Positions 6,093-13,188 of a stretch of DNA of 24,467 bases are shown piece by piece. This DNA is from DASXHZ01 sp036488085 (GTDB lineage Bacteria > Acidobacteriota > Thermoanaerobaculia > Gp7-AA8): assembly GCA_036488085.1 (NCBI GenBank), contig DASXHZ010000002.1, positions 1-24,467 on the forward strand, read 5' to 3'. The notes under the pieces are model-generated. The model made no database searches. It was given only the letters and a program-made list of their open reading frames with translations, and had not been told where the DNA came from. A program made the translations under genes and the position numbers. Numbering within the stretch: position 1 is the first letter of the stretch; each line of letters begins with the position of its first letter.

Positions 6093-8434
6093 CACGCCCG
6101 CGTGAGCTTCGCGTACCTGGCGACGAACTTTTTGGAGCCCACCCCATCGAAGTAGACGGTGAGCTTGGCGTCGGGCCCGGAGCCTTCCATCGTCAAGATG
6201 GTGCCGACACCGAACTGTTCGTGGCGGACGCGCGAGCCGCGTTTGTACTCCATCGTCGCGCCGCTCTCCCCGGGCTGGGACGGGCGGGCGGCGGGGCGGA
6301 TGGCGTTCGGGTCGAACTGGACCGGCTTCTCGTTGTCGCGGAAGAAGGAGAGGACGCTGTTGACCGACTCGGTGGACTTCGGCTTCGGCGGCGGCGGCTG
6401 TCGTTGCTGCGGCGGCGGGGTGTAGCGCTGCTGCTGCGGCGGCTTCGAGAAACGGTCGCCGTACCGGTCGTTATACGTGGGGCGGTCGCGCCAGCTCGGC
6501 TCGGCCGGCGTGTAGCGCGCGCCGGCGAGGCGTTGCGCGTCCTTCACCTCCTCGGGGATCTCGCCGAGGAATGAGGAGGGGGACTGCTCGCGGAAGCGGC
6601 CGTGGAGGCGGCGCTCGAGGGAGTGGAGGCAGTAGAGCTGCTCCCGCGCGCGGGTCATGCCGACATAGCAGAGGCGGCGCTCCTCCTCGACGTCGTCGAT
6701 CTGTTCGAGCGAGTTGGAGTGCGGGAGGATCCCTTCCTCCATCCCGGCGAGGAAGACGATGCGGAACTCGAGACCCTTGGCCGCATGGAGCGTCATCAGC
6801 GTAATGCCCTTGGCCGAGTCGTAGCGGTCGAGATCGGAGATCAGGGTCAGCGAGTCGAGGTAATCGCCGAGGGTGGCGTTGGGCGTCGCTTCCGTGAACT
6901 CGCGGGCGGAGTTCATCAACTCGTCGATGTTCTGGAGGCGCGACTCGTCCTGCACGTCGCGCGACTCGGCGAGCATGCGACGGTAGCCGGTGCGCAGCAC
7001 CAGGTAGTCGAGGAACTCGGGGATCGGATTGGTCGCGGCACGCTGCAGGTCGTGCACGATCTCGCGAAACTCGCGCACCGCTTTCGCCGCGCGCGACGGC
7101 AGGAACGAGAGCTCGCTGTCGATCACCGTCCAGAGCGTGTTGTTCGTGTCGAGCGAGCGGCTGTTGAGCGCCTCGAGGGTCGTGTCGCCGATCCCGCGCG
7201 ACGGCACGTTGATCACGCGCTCGATCGACGGCGTGTCGTGCGGCCGAATCGCCAGACGCAGGTACGAGAGGACGTCCTTGATCTCGGCGCGCTCGTAGAA
7301 CTTCACGCCGCCGACGACGCTGTACGGGATGTTCGCGCGGAGCAGCTCTTCTTCAAACGGCCGTGACTGGGCGTTCGTCCGGAAGAGCACCGCCATCTCG
7401 GTGAGCGGCATCCGCCCCCGCAGCGAGACGATCTTCTCGATGACGTACTGCGCCTCCTCGCGGTCGTTCCCGGCCGTGACGATGCGCACCTTCTCGCCGC
7501 GGCCGCTCTCGGTAAAAAGCGTCTTCCCCTTGCGCGCCACGTTGTTCGCGACGACGCCGGTGGCGGCATCGAGGATGTTCCCGGTCGAGCGGTAGTTCTG
7601 CTCCAGCTTCACGATCGTCGCGCCAGGAAAGTCGCGCTCGAAGTTGAGGATGTTGTTGATGTCGGCGCCGCGGAAACGATAGATCGACTGGTCCTCGTCG
7701 CCGACCGCCATGACGTTCCCTTCCTTGCCGGCCAGGAGCTTCACGAGGACGTACTGCGCGCGGTTCGTGTCCTGGTACTCGTCGATGAGGAGGTGCTGGA
7801 AGCGGGAGTGCAGCTCGTCGCGGACGTCTTCGTGTTTCTCGAGCAGCTCGACGTACTTGCCGATGAGGTCATCGAAATCCATGGCGTCGAACTCGCGGAG
7901 ACGTTTCTGGTAGAGCTTGTAGATCTCCGCGACGCGCGCGCCGAAGAAGTCGAGGTTGTCCTTCTCGTACTGCTCCGGCCCCATCAGCTCGTTCTTCGCC
8001 GCCGAGATGCGGTTGAGCACCGAGCGGGGGGGAAAGGCGTCGTCGTTGACGTTCAGCTCGCGCATGCAGCGGCGGATGAGCGTCAACTGGTCGGCCGTGT
8101 CGTAGACCACGAACGACTTCGTGTACCCCAAGCGGTCGGCGTAGCGGCGCAGGATGCGGAGCGACGTCGAATGGAATGTCCCGATCCACGGTCTATAGCC
8201 GCCGCTCGGGACGAGGCGGTCGACGCGCGACAGCATCTCGTTCGCCGCCTTGTTGGTGAAGGTGACGGCGAGGATGTTCGCCGGGTTCACGCCGAGCTCA
8301 CTGATCAGATACGCGATCCGGTAGGTGATGACGCGGGTCTTCCCGGAGCCGGCGCCCGCGAGGACGAGCAGGGGCCCGCTTCCATGCGTGACGGCGTCTC
8401 GTTGCTGGGGGTTCAGTCCGGTGAGATCGATCAT
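6092..8434 (-). CDS. pcrA: PcrA/UvrD-type ATP-dependent 3'-5' DNA helicase
   Basis: This 780-residue superfamily 1A helicase has the Q-motif region (GLNPQQRDAV), Walker A AGAGSGKT (residues 26-33), the Walker B motif LLIDEYQDTN, motif III GDEDQSIYRFRGA, motif IV QNYRST, motif V TLHAAKGLEF and motif VI VGMTRARE. The C-terminus carries a basic linker rich in Pro and Gln, then a Tudor-like fold (RVRHEQFGVGTIL to the end). That fold marks PcrA/UvrD and binds RNA polymerase. The enzyme unwinds DNA in nucleotide-excision repair, clears recombination intermediates and can act on stalled polymerase. Length and motifs are complete. The start ATG is immediately preceded by the inverted end of a repeat array and has no recognisable Shine-Dalgarno. 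Confidence 0.96.
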   Translation of the reverse strand: MIDLTGLNPQQRDAVTHGSGPLLVLAGAGSGKTRVITYRIAYLISELGVNPANILAVTFTNKAANEMLSRVDRLVPSGGYRPWIGTFHSTSLRILRRYADRLGYTKSFVVYDTADQLTLIRRCMRELNVNDDAFPPRSVLNRISAAKNELMGPEQYEKDNLDFFGARVAEIYKLYQKRLREFDAMDFDDLIGKYVELLEKHEDVRDELHSRFQHLLIDEYQDTNRAQYVLVKLLAGKEGNVMAVGDEDQSIYRFRGADINNILNFERDFPGATIVKLEQNYRSTGNILDAATGVVANNVARKGKTLFTESGRGEKVRIVTAGNDREEAQYVIEKIVSLRGRMPLTEMAVLFRTNAQSRPFEEELLRANIPYSVVGGVKFYERAEIKDVLSYLRLAIRPHDTPSIERVINVPSRGIGDTTLEALNSRSLDTNNTLWTVIDSELSFLPSRAAKAVREFREIVHDLQRAATNPIPEFLDYLVLRTGYRRMLAESRDVQDESRLQNIDELMNSAREFTEATPNATLGDYLDSLTLISDLDRYDSAKGITLMTLHAAKGLEFRIVFLAGMEEGILPHSNSLEQIDDVEEERRLCYVGMTRAREQLYCLHSLERRLHGRFREQSPSSFLGEIPEEVKDAQRLAGARYTPAEPSWRDRPTYNDRYGDRFSKPPQQQRYTPPPQQRQPPPPKPKSTESVNSVLSFFRDNEKPVQFDPNAIRPAARPSQPGESGATMEYKRGSRVRHEQFGVGTILTMEGSGPDAKLTVYFDGVGSKKFVARYAKLTRA

Positions 8435-8438
8435 GGGT

Positions 8439-8476
8439 CAGAGGGCAGAGCGCAGACGGCAGAGGGCAGAGCGCAG
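8439..8476 (+). repeat. Left inverted end of the 80-bp repeat array
   Basis: This 38-bp stretch of GCAGAGN-type heptamers matches the reverse complement of 8910-8947 at 37 of 38 positions. It lies four bases upstream of the pcrA start codon (minus strand) and so forms the pcrA leader. Confidence 0.9.
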
Positions 8477-8909
8477 ATGAGTGCGCGAGTGTAACCGCTT
8501 GCCTCGTCCTTTTCTGCCCTTGGGTCAGAGCGCGGAGGGCAGAGCGCAGAGCGCAGATGAGTGCGCGAGTGTAACCGCTCGCCCCGTCCTTTTCTGCCCT
8601 TGGGTCAGAGCGCAGAGGGTAGAGCGCAGAGCGCAGATGAGTGCGCGAGTGTAACCGCTTGCCCCGTCCTTTTCTGCCTTGGGGCAGAGCGCAGAGGGCA
8701 GAGCGCAGAGCGCAGATGAGTGCGCGAGTAACCGCTCGCCCCGTCCTTTTCTGCCCTTGGGTCAGAGCGCAGAGGGCAGAGCGCAGAGCGCAGATGAGTG
8801 CGCGAGTGTAACCGCTCGCCCCGTCCTTTTCTGCCCTTGGTCAGAGCGCGGAGGGCAGAGCGCAGAGCGCAGATGAGTGTGCGAGTGTAACCGCTCGCCC
8901 CGTCCTTTT

Positions 8910-8947
8910 CTGCGCTCTGCGCTCTGCCGTCTGCGCTCTGCCCTCTG
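8910..8947 (-). repeat. Right inverted end of the 80-bp repeat array
   Basis: It is the reverse complement of 8439-8476 with one mismatch. The pair could fold into a long stem or mark the ends of a mobile, MITE-like unit. I see no target-site duplication outside the ends. Confidence 0.88.
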
Positions 8948-9028
8948 CGCTCTGCCGTAAACGCCTGAAATCACCTTCCCCTCGGCAGCGTTGCAGTAGA
9001 CTACGACTCTCGTCTGCTCGGAGGCTTC

Positions 9029-9205
9029 ATGTTCGGACTCGGATTCCCGGAACTTCTCTTGATTCTCATCATCGTGGTGGTCGTCTTCGGCGCCGGGAAG
9101 CTTCCTCAGCTCGGGAAGGGCCTCGGCGAAGGGATCTCCAACTTCCGCGACGGTCTCAAAGGGAAGAACGAGCCGGAAAAGCCCGCTCTCGAAGAGAAGA
9201 AGTAG
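9029..9205 (+). CDS. tatA: TatA/E-family twin-arginine translocase subunit (58 aa)
   Basis: Fifty-eight residues show the classic TatA layout. An N-terminal hydrophobic helix (residues ~7-20, FPELLLILIIVVVVFG) is followed by the hinge and amphipathic helix motif FGAGKLPQLGKGLGEGISNF and a short charged tail rich in Glu and Lys. TatA oligomers form or weaken the membrane so that TatC-bound folded proteins can cross. GGAGG lies four bases before the ATG. No tatB or tatC is in the window, which is common where tatA is unlinked. It lies 18 bp upstream of the DUF4388 gene and may be co-transcribed with it. Confidence 0.93.
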   Translation: MFGLGFPELLLILIIVVVVFGAGKLPQLGKGLGEGISNFRDGLKGKNEPEKPALEEKK

Positions 9206-9223
9206 TCTCCAGCGAGGCCGGCG

Positions 9224-9991
9224 TTGCCTTTCGGCGATCCATCACAGCAGAGCAGCGCCCCGATCTATCAGACGGATCTGGCGCAGACGCCGCTGCCCGA
9301 AATCCTGGTCACCATCCATCGTTACAAGGCGCCCGGCGCGATCGACTGCCGGCGCGGCGATGAGACGAAGCGCATCTTTCTCGACCACGGCCGGATCATC
9401 TTCGCGTCGACCAACCAGCGCACCGAGTCGCTCGGCGACCGCCTGGTGCGCGAAGGGCGCATCACGCAGGAGCAGTACGACGCGAGCCTGGCGCGGATGA
9501 AGATCACCGGTAAGCGCCACGGCGTGACGCTCGTCGAGATGAACATCCTGACGGCCGAAGACCTCTTCGTCCTCGTTCGCGACCAGATCCAGGCGATCAT
9601 CGACTCGATCTTCGGCTGGACCACCGGGACGATCGGTTTCACCCCCGGCCGCGACAAGAATCTCGAGTTCGTGAAGGTCGACATCTCCGTCCCCGACGCC
9701 ATCGTCCGCGGCGTCCGCCTCATCCCCGACGCGAAGACCCTCGTCTCGCACGTCGGCTCGAAGACGACGTTCTTCGATCGGACGCATGCGGCAATCGAAG
9801 AGATGCATCTGAGCGCGGACGAACAGCACCTGCTCGACGCCGTCGACGGCCGTCACGCCCTCGGCGATCTCGTGACCACGCCTCCACTGCCTGCCGGCGA
9901 GAACGCCCGCATTCTCTACGCCTTCTCCGCCCTCGGCATGATCGCGCCGTGCGACCCGCGCGGCGTGAAGGTGCAAGTCAAGGCGAAGTGA
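9224..9991 (+). CDS. DUF4388 (PatA-like N-terminal domain) protein
   Basis: This 255-residue protein begins with a DUF4388-type region: DLAQTPLPEILVTIHRYK, then a GAIDCRRGDETKRIFLDHGR strand pair and a FASTNQRTESLGDRLVREG helix. This domain occurs in PatA-like and gliding or signalling proteins of Myxococcota, Cyanobacteria and Acidobacteriota. Here it stands without a receiver or kinase domain. The middle resembles the GspE/PilB N-terminal-like pattern (RITQEQYDASLARMKITGKR), and the C-terminal part is a helical, winged-helix-like region (LLDAVDGRHALGDLV). A regulatory or scaffolding role is likely, but the partner is unknown. TTG is the likely start, with GAGG upstream. The stop overlaps the rfbD start in GTGA. 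Confidence 0.83.
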   Translation: MPFGDPSQQSSAPIYQTDLAQTPLPEILVTIHRYKAPGAIDCRRGDETKRIFLDHGRIIFASTNQRTESLGDRLVREGRITQEQYDASLARMKITGKRHGVTLVEMNILTAEDLFVLVRDQIQAIIDSIFGWTTGTIGFTPGRDKNLEFVKVDISVPDAIVRGVRLIPDAKTLVSHVGSKTTFFDRTHAAIEEMHLSADEQHLLDAVDGRHALGDLVTTPPLPAGENARILYAFSALGMIAPCDPRGVKVQVKAK

Positions 9992-10854
9992 CGCAACGCC
10001 GGCTGAACCGTTGGCTGATCACGGGAGCGGGCGGGATGGTCGGCAGCGATCTGCGCGACGCGCTCTCCGAACGCGACGAGCCGTTCATCGCGCTGACGAA
10101 GTCGGATTTCGACATCACGAACCAGCGCGCGGTCGCCACGGTGATCGCGGAGGAGAAGCCGACCATCATCATCAACTGCGCCGCCTACACGAAGGTCGAC
10201 GCGGCGGAGGAGGACGAGCGGCTCGCGAACGCGATCAACGGCTCGTCGGTCGAGTTCCTCGCCCACGCCGCGAACGACGTCGACGCGCTCCTGGTGCAGC
10301 TCTCGACTGACTTCGTCTTCGACGGCAGCAAGCGGACTCCGTACGAGGTGAACGACACGACGCATCCGCTCTCCGCGTACGGCCGCTCCAAGCTCCTCGG
10401 CGAGCAGGCAGCGACGCACGCCAATCGCCATTTGATCGTTCGCACCTCGTGGCTGTTCGGCGTCAACGGCCCGAACTTCGTCGAGGCAATCCGCAATCAG
10501 GTCCGCAAAGGAACGAACCCGCTCCGCGTGGTCGACGACCAGCGCGGCCGGCCGACGTATACGCCGCACCTCTCGAGCGCCATCGTTCGCCTGGCACAGC
10601 TCGACACGCGCGGCATCGTTCACTACGCCGACGACGGGGAGTGCACTTGGTTCGATTTCGCGAAGGCGATCGTCGAAGAGAGCGGCGCAGACGTGAACAT
10701 GAAGCCGGTGAGCACCGCCGACTTCCCGCGCCCCGCAACGCGGCCCGCGTATTCGGTGCTCTCGACGGAACGCTACGAGCGTGTCACCGGCGTATCTCCG
10801 GAGTCGTGGCGGGATGGGCTGCGCGAGTACCTGGGGCGCCGCAGTCTCTCCTGA
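9988..10854 (+). CDS. rfbD: dTDP-4-dehydrorhamnose reductase (RmlD/RfbD)
   Basis: This 288-residue extended SDR reduces dTDP-4-keto-L-rhamnose to dTDP-L-rhamnose, the last step in making the rhamnose donor for surface polysaccharides. It has the NAD(P)-binding GAGGMVG (residues 13-19), NCAAYTKVDAAE typical of RmlD, STDFVFDG (106-113) and the catalytic YGRSK (Tyr131, Lys135). The substrate-side motif RTSWLFG is also present. The start is GTG at 9988, overlapping the previous stop by 4 bp; an in-frame ATG at 9949 would intrude into that gene. rfbA, rfbB and rfbC are not in the window. Its stop codon lies inside the left arm of a long inverted repeat. Confidence 0.92.
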   Translation: MTQRRLNRWLITGAGGMVGSDLRDALSERDEPFIALTKSDFDITNQRAVATVIAEEKPTIIINCAAYTKVDAAEEDERLANAINGSSVEFLAHAANDVDALLVQLSTDFVFDGSKRTPYEVNDTTHPLSAYGRSKLLGEQAATHANRHLIVRTSWLFGVNGPNFVEAIRNQVRKGTNPLRVVDDQRGRPTYTPHLSSAIVRLAQLDTRGIVHYADDGECTWFDFAKAIVEESGADVNMKPVSTADFPRPATRPAYSVLSTERYERVTGVSPESWRDGLREYLGRRSLS

Positions 10855-10940
10855 GCGAAGCGAAGGATCTCCGGTGCACCTGCCTCGAACGGCCGCTACG
10901 GCAGCGAGGGTGCACTGGAGATCCTTCGCTTCGCTCAGGA
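10849..10940. repeat. Long inverted repeat between convergent rfbD and tlyA
   Basis: Arms 10849-10880 and 10909-10940 are 32 bp with one mismatch, built on TCCTGAGCGAAGCGAAGGAT, with a 28-bp loop. The loop itself contains a smaller stem (GCCG-CTA-CGGC within CCTCG...CGAGG). The left arm includes the rfbD stop codon; the right arm ends nine bases before the tlyA stop. It could act as a bidirectional terminator, although neither side has a strong T-tract. The core GAGCGAAGCGAAGGA is shared with the array at 16265. Confidence 0.9.
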
Positions 10941-10949
10941 TGGAGTTAG

Positions 10950-11681
10950 TTAGTGACCGAGAGCCCACATCAAATACTCGACGTTCCCCTCGGCACCTTT
11001 GACCGGACTCTCGATCACGCCTTTCACCTCAAACTCGATCTCGCGCGCGAATGCGACCACCGACTGAACGGCCGCTTCACGTTTTGCAGCGTCACGGACG
11101 ATCCCACCTTTGCCGACCTCGGCCTTCCCGACCTCGAACTGCGGCTTGATGAGTGCGACGAGCTCGCCGCGCAGGAACGTCGCGACGGCAGGAAGGATCA
11201 GCTTGAGCGGGATGAACGAGACGTCGATCGAGACGAAGTCGATCGGCTCGTCGAACGACGACGCGTCGAGATAGCGCGCGTTCACTTTCTCGCGATTGAT
11301 CACGCGCGCATCGTTGCGGAGTGACACATCGAGCTGGCCATAGCCGACGTCGATGGCGTACACCTTCGCGGCCCCGTTCTTCAGCATCACGTCGGTGAAG
11401 CCGCCGGTCGATGCCCCGATGTCGGCGCAGGTCTTCCCTTCGACGCTGATCCCGAACTCCTGCAGCGCATGCGCGAGCTTCATCCCGCCACGTCCGACCC
11501 ACGGATGTTCGAGCGCCTCGATCGCGAGCTCGTCTTCCTCGGCGACGTTCGCTCCCGCTTTGTCGACGTGCTGCCCGTTGACGAGAATCCGCCGCGCCAT
11601 GACGAGCGACTGCGCTTTGGCGCGGGAGTCCACCAGCCCACGCTCGACGAGCGCGACGTCGAGACGCTGCTTCTTCGGCAT
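10950..11681 (-). CDS. tlyA: TlyA-family rRNA 2'-O-methyltransferase
   Basis: This 243-residue protein has an N-terminal S4 RNA-binding domain (residues ~5-60, RLDVALVERGLVDSRAKAQS and RRILVNGQHV). An FtsJ-like Rossmann methyltransferase follows, with the SAM motif CADIGASTGGFTD (85-97) and the downstream DVGYGQLDVSLRND and SIDVSFIPL. TlyA proteins 2'-O-methylate cytidines of 16S and/or 23S rRNA using SAM; some are annotated as haemolysins. The start at 11681 (MPKKQRLD) is the family start; the open frame to 11837 runs into the divergent neighbour. In many genomes it directly follows dxs, but here a + strand gene separates them. Confidence 0.93.
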   Translation of the reverse strand: MPKKQRLDVALVERGLVDSRAKAQSLVMARRILVNGQHVDKAGANVAEEDELAIEALEHPWVGRGGMKLAHALQEFGISVEGKTCADIGASTGGFTDVMLKNGAAKVYAIDVGYGQLDVSLRNDARVINREKVNARYLDASSFDEPIDFVSIDVSFIPLKLILPAVATFLRGELVALIKPQFEVGKAEVGKGGIVRDAAKREAAVQSVVAFAREIEFEVKGVIESPVKGAEGNVEYLMWALGH

Positions 11682-11699
11682 GAGCGCCACTGTAGCAGC

Positions 11700-13175
11700 G
11701 TGCCTATAATCGTTCGATTGCGCGGCCGCATCGATGTCGCCGTCGCGGGCGTTCTCAGCGTGGTTGCCCTGGCGCTTCACGCTGAGTTCTTCGTCTCCGC
11801 GGGACCGCTCTGGCGTGACGAGGTGGCGATTCTGCACGTCGCGACCTCATCGCCCGCCCTGCTGTGGGAGCGGTTGAACTTCGAGTCATTCCCTCTCGTC
11901 TGGCCGCTGCTCCTTCGTACGTGGTGTGCCGTGTTCGGGCAAGGCATCAGTTCACTCCGCACGCTGGGACTCGTGATTGGAATTGCAAGCGTGGCGGCGC
12001 TCTGGATCGCATCTCGCGCGCTGCAACTGCGTGCTCCGCTGATCGCGCTCGCCTGCGTCGCTCTCAACGGAGCGGTCATCCGCTTCGGCGACATGCTCCG
12101 CGCTTACGGCTTGAGCTGTATCGTCGGTCTGCTCGCTCTCACGGCCGTTTGGAAGGCGGCGCGTTTCGGGACGCGCCGGAACTGGCTGATCGCGACCCTC
12201 GCCTGCGTCGTCGCGGTTCACACCACGTTCTTCAACACGATCGTCGTCCTGGCGATCTGCGTCGCCGCGATGATCGCGTCGCGGGAAATCGTGAAGCCTC
12301 TCCTCGCGGGAGGCGTGTCAGCCGCGTCGCTGCTGATTTACCTGCCGGTGATTCGAGCTCGCGCGGCGTGGTCCGCGATCAACACCGTGCGCGTCACACC
12401 GCGCGACGCCGCCAGAGGCTTTCTTGTGGCGCTGGCGAAGAACGGCGCGTTGAGCGCATGGATGACGGTGGCCGTGATCGCAGCCGCTATGGTGTGCGCG
12501 GCGATGAGGCACACGAAATCCGGTGAGCGGACATTCGCGCTCGCTACGCTGCTGATCGTTCTCTTGGGGGAAGCGATCTTCCTCGTCGCGCTCCGCAACC
12601 CGCCGGTGCCGTGGTACTTCGTACTCCCGCTCGCCATTGCCGGCATCTGTGCCGACGTGCTCCTGGCCGGTGTGCCCCTTCGATTGATCCTCGCGGTCGT
12701 CGTCGCCGCGGCCGGCCTTGCGCCGGCCGTCGCGTACGTCTCACTGCGCTCGACGAATGCCGATGGCATCGCCCGCGCGCTGCAGACCCTTGCGCGTCCG
12801 GGCGACGCCATCGTCGTCTATCCCTGGTACTGCGGAGTGACGCTCGCGCCGGACCTTCAGCAGCCGTGGACGACACTTCCGCCCATCGCAGACCACAGCG
12901 TCCATCGTTACGATCTGCTCCAGCAGCTCGCGGCGCGGAACGACGCCGCGCAGCCGGCGGTGAACGCGACAACGGCGGCGCTCCGCGGCGGCCACCGCGT
13001 CTGGCTGGCTGGTTTCCCGCTCGGTTCCGAGAACAGCGGACCTTACGACCGCATCTGGTGCGCCGCGCTGAGCGACGCGCTTCGCGCAAACGCACGCCGC
13101 GCGATGATGGTCGTCGCTCCCGATCCGAAGACGATCGCAAACGAGCGGATGCAGCTCGTCGTGTTCGAGCGCTAG
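11700..13175 (+). CDS. Polytopic membrane protein, GT39/ArnT-like glycosyltransferase candidate
   Basis: This ~491-residue protein has about ten hydrophobic segments over residues ~10-385, then a C-terminal domain of ~110 residues that contains ARPGDAIVVYPWYCG. The first periplasmic loop has GPLWRDE, matching the LWxDE-type motif of polyprenol-phosphate-sugar glycosyltransferases (GT39/PMT, ArnT). It would then glycosylate lipid or protein using a lipid-linked sugar, but no other diagnostic motif is seen, so the assignment is moderate. The likely start is GTG at 11700, with TTG at 11718 possible. A TATAAT hexamer sits at 11704, favouring the later start, but no good -35 accompanies it. It is divergent from tlyA (18 bp) and convergent with dxs (13 bp). 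Confidence 0.72.
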   Translation: MPIIVRLRGRIDVAVAGVLSVVALALHAEFFVSAGPLWRDEVAILHVATSSPALLWERLNFESFPLVWPLLLRTWCAVFGQGISSLRTLGLVIGIASVAALWIASRALQLRAPLIALACVALNGAVIRFGDMLRAYGLSCIVGLLALTAVWKAARFGTRRNWLIATLACVVAVHTTFFNTIVVLAICVAAMIASREIVKPLLAGGVSAASLLIYLPVIRARAAWSAINTVRVTPRDAARGFLVALAKNGALSAWMTVAVIAAAMVCAAMRHTKSGERTFALATLLIVLLGEAIFLVALRNPPVPWYFVLPLAIAGICADVLLAGVPLRLILAVVVAAAGLAPAVAYVSLRSTNADGIARALQTLARPGDAIVVYPWYCGVTLAPDLQQPWTTLPPIADHSVHRYDLLQQLAARNDAAQPAVNATTAALRGGHRVWLAGFPLGSENSGPYDRIWCAALSDALRANARRAMMVVAPDPKTIANERMQLVVFER

Positions 13176-13188
13176 GCGAGGGAACGGT

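Larger units (their letters stand above)
8439..8947. repeat. Array of six ~80-bp tandem repeats bounded by 38-bp inverted ends
   Basis: The phrase GCGCAGATGAGTG recurs at 8471, 8551, 8631, 8710, 8788 and 8867, giving periods of 80, 80, 79, 78 and 79 bp. Each unit has a block of 7-nt words (GCAGAGC, GCAGAGG, GCAGATG) and a ~46-bp segment containing AGTGTAACCGCT and CCGTCCTTTTCTGCC. Divergence is limited to scattered substitutions and 1-2-base indels. The array fills most of the 594 bp between the pcrA start and tatA. Frames through it encode only repetitive peptides and are unlikely to be genes. There are no unique spacers, so it is not a CRISPR. Confidence 0.95.

Noticed and set aside
6602..7366. 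Plus-strand frame of 254 codons inside pcrA
   Set aside because: It is antisense to helicase motifs, has shadow-type composition and no ribosome site.
8679..8876. Repeated-peptide gene within the 80-bp array
   Set aside because: The frame exists only because repeats lack stops; start context is poor and reading frame shifts between units of 78-80 bp.
8439..8947. Possible CRISPR array
   Set aside because: The whole 80-bp period is conserved with no unique spacers, unit length varies by 1-2 bases and there is no cas gene.
11687..11715. Sigma-70 promoter with TATAAT at 11704
   Set aside because: No acceptable -35 hexamer lies 16-18 bp upstream, so the hexamer alone is not enough to call a promoter.
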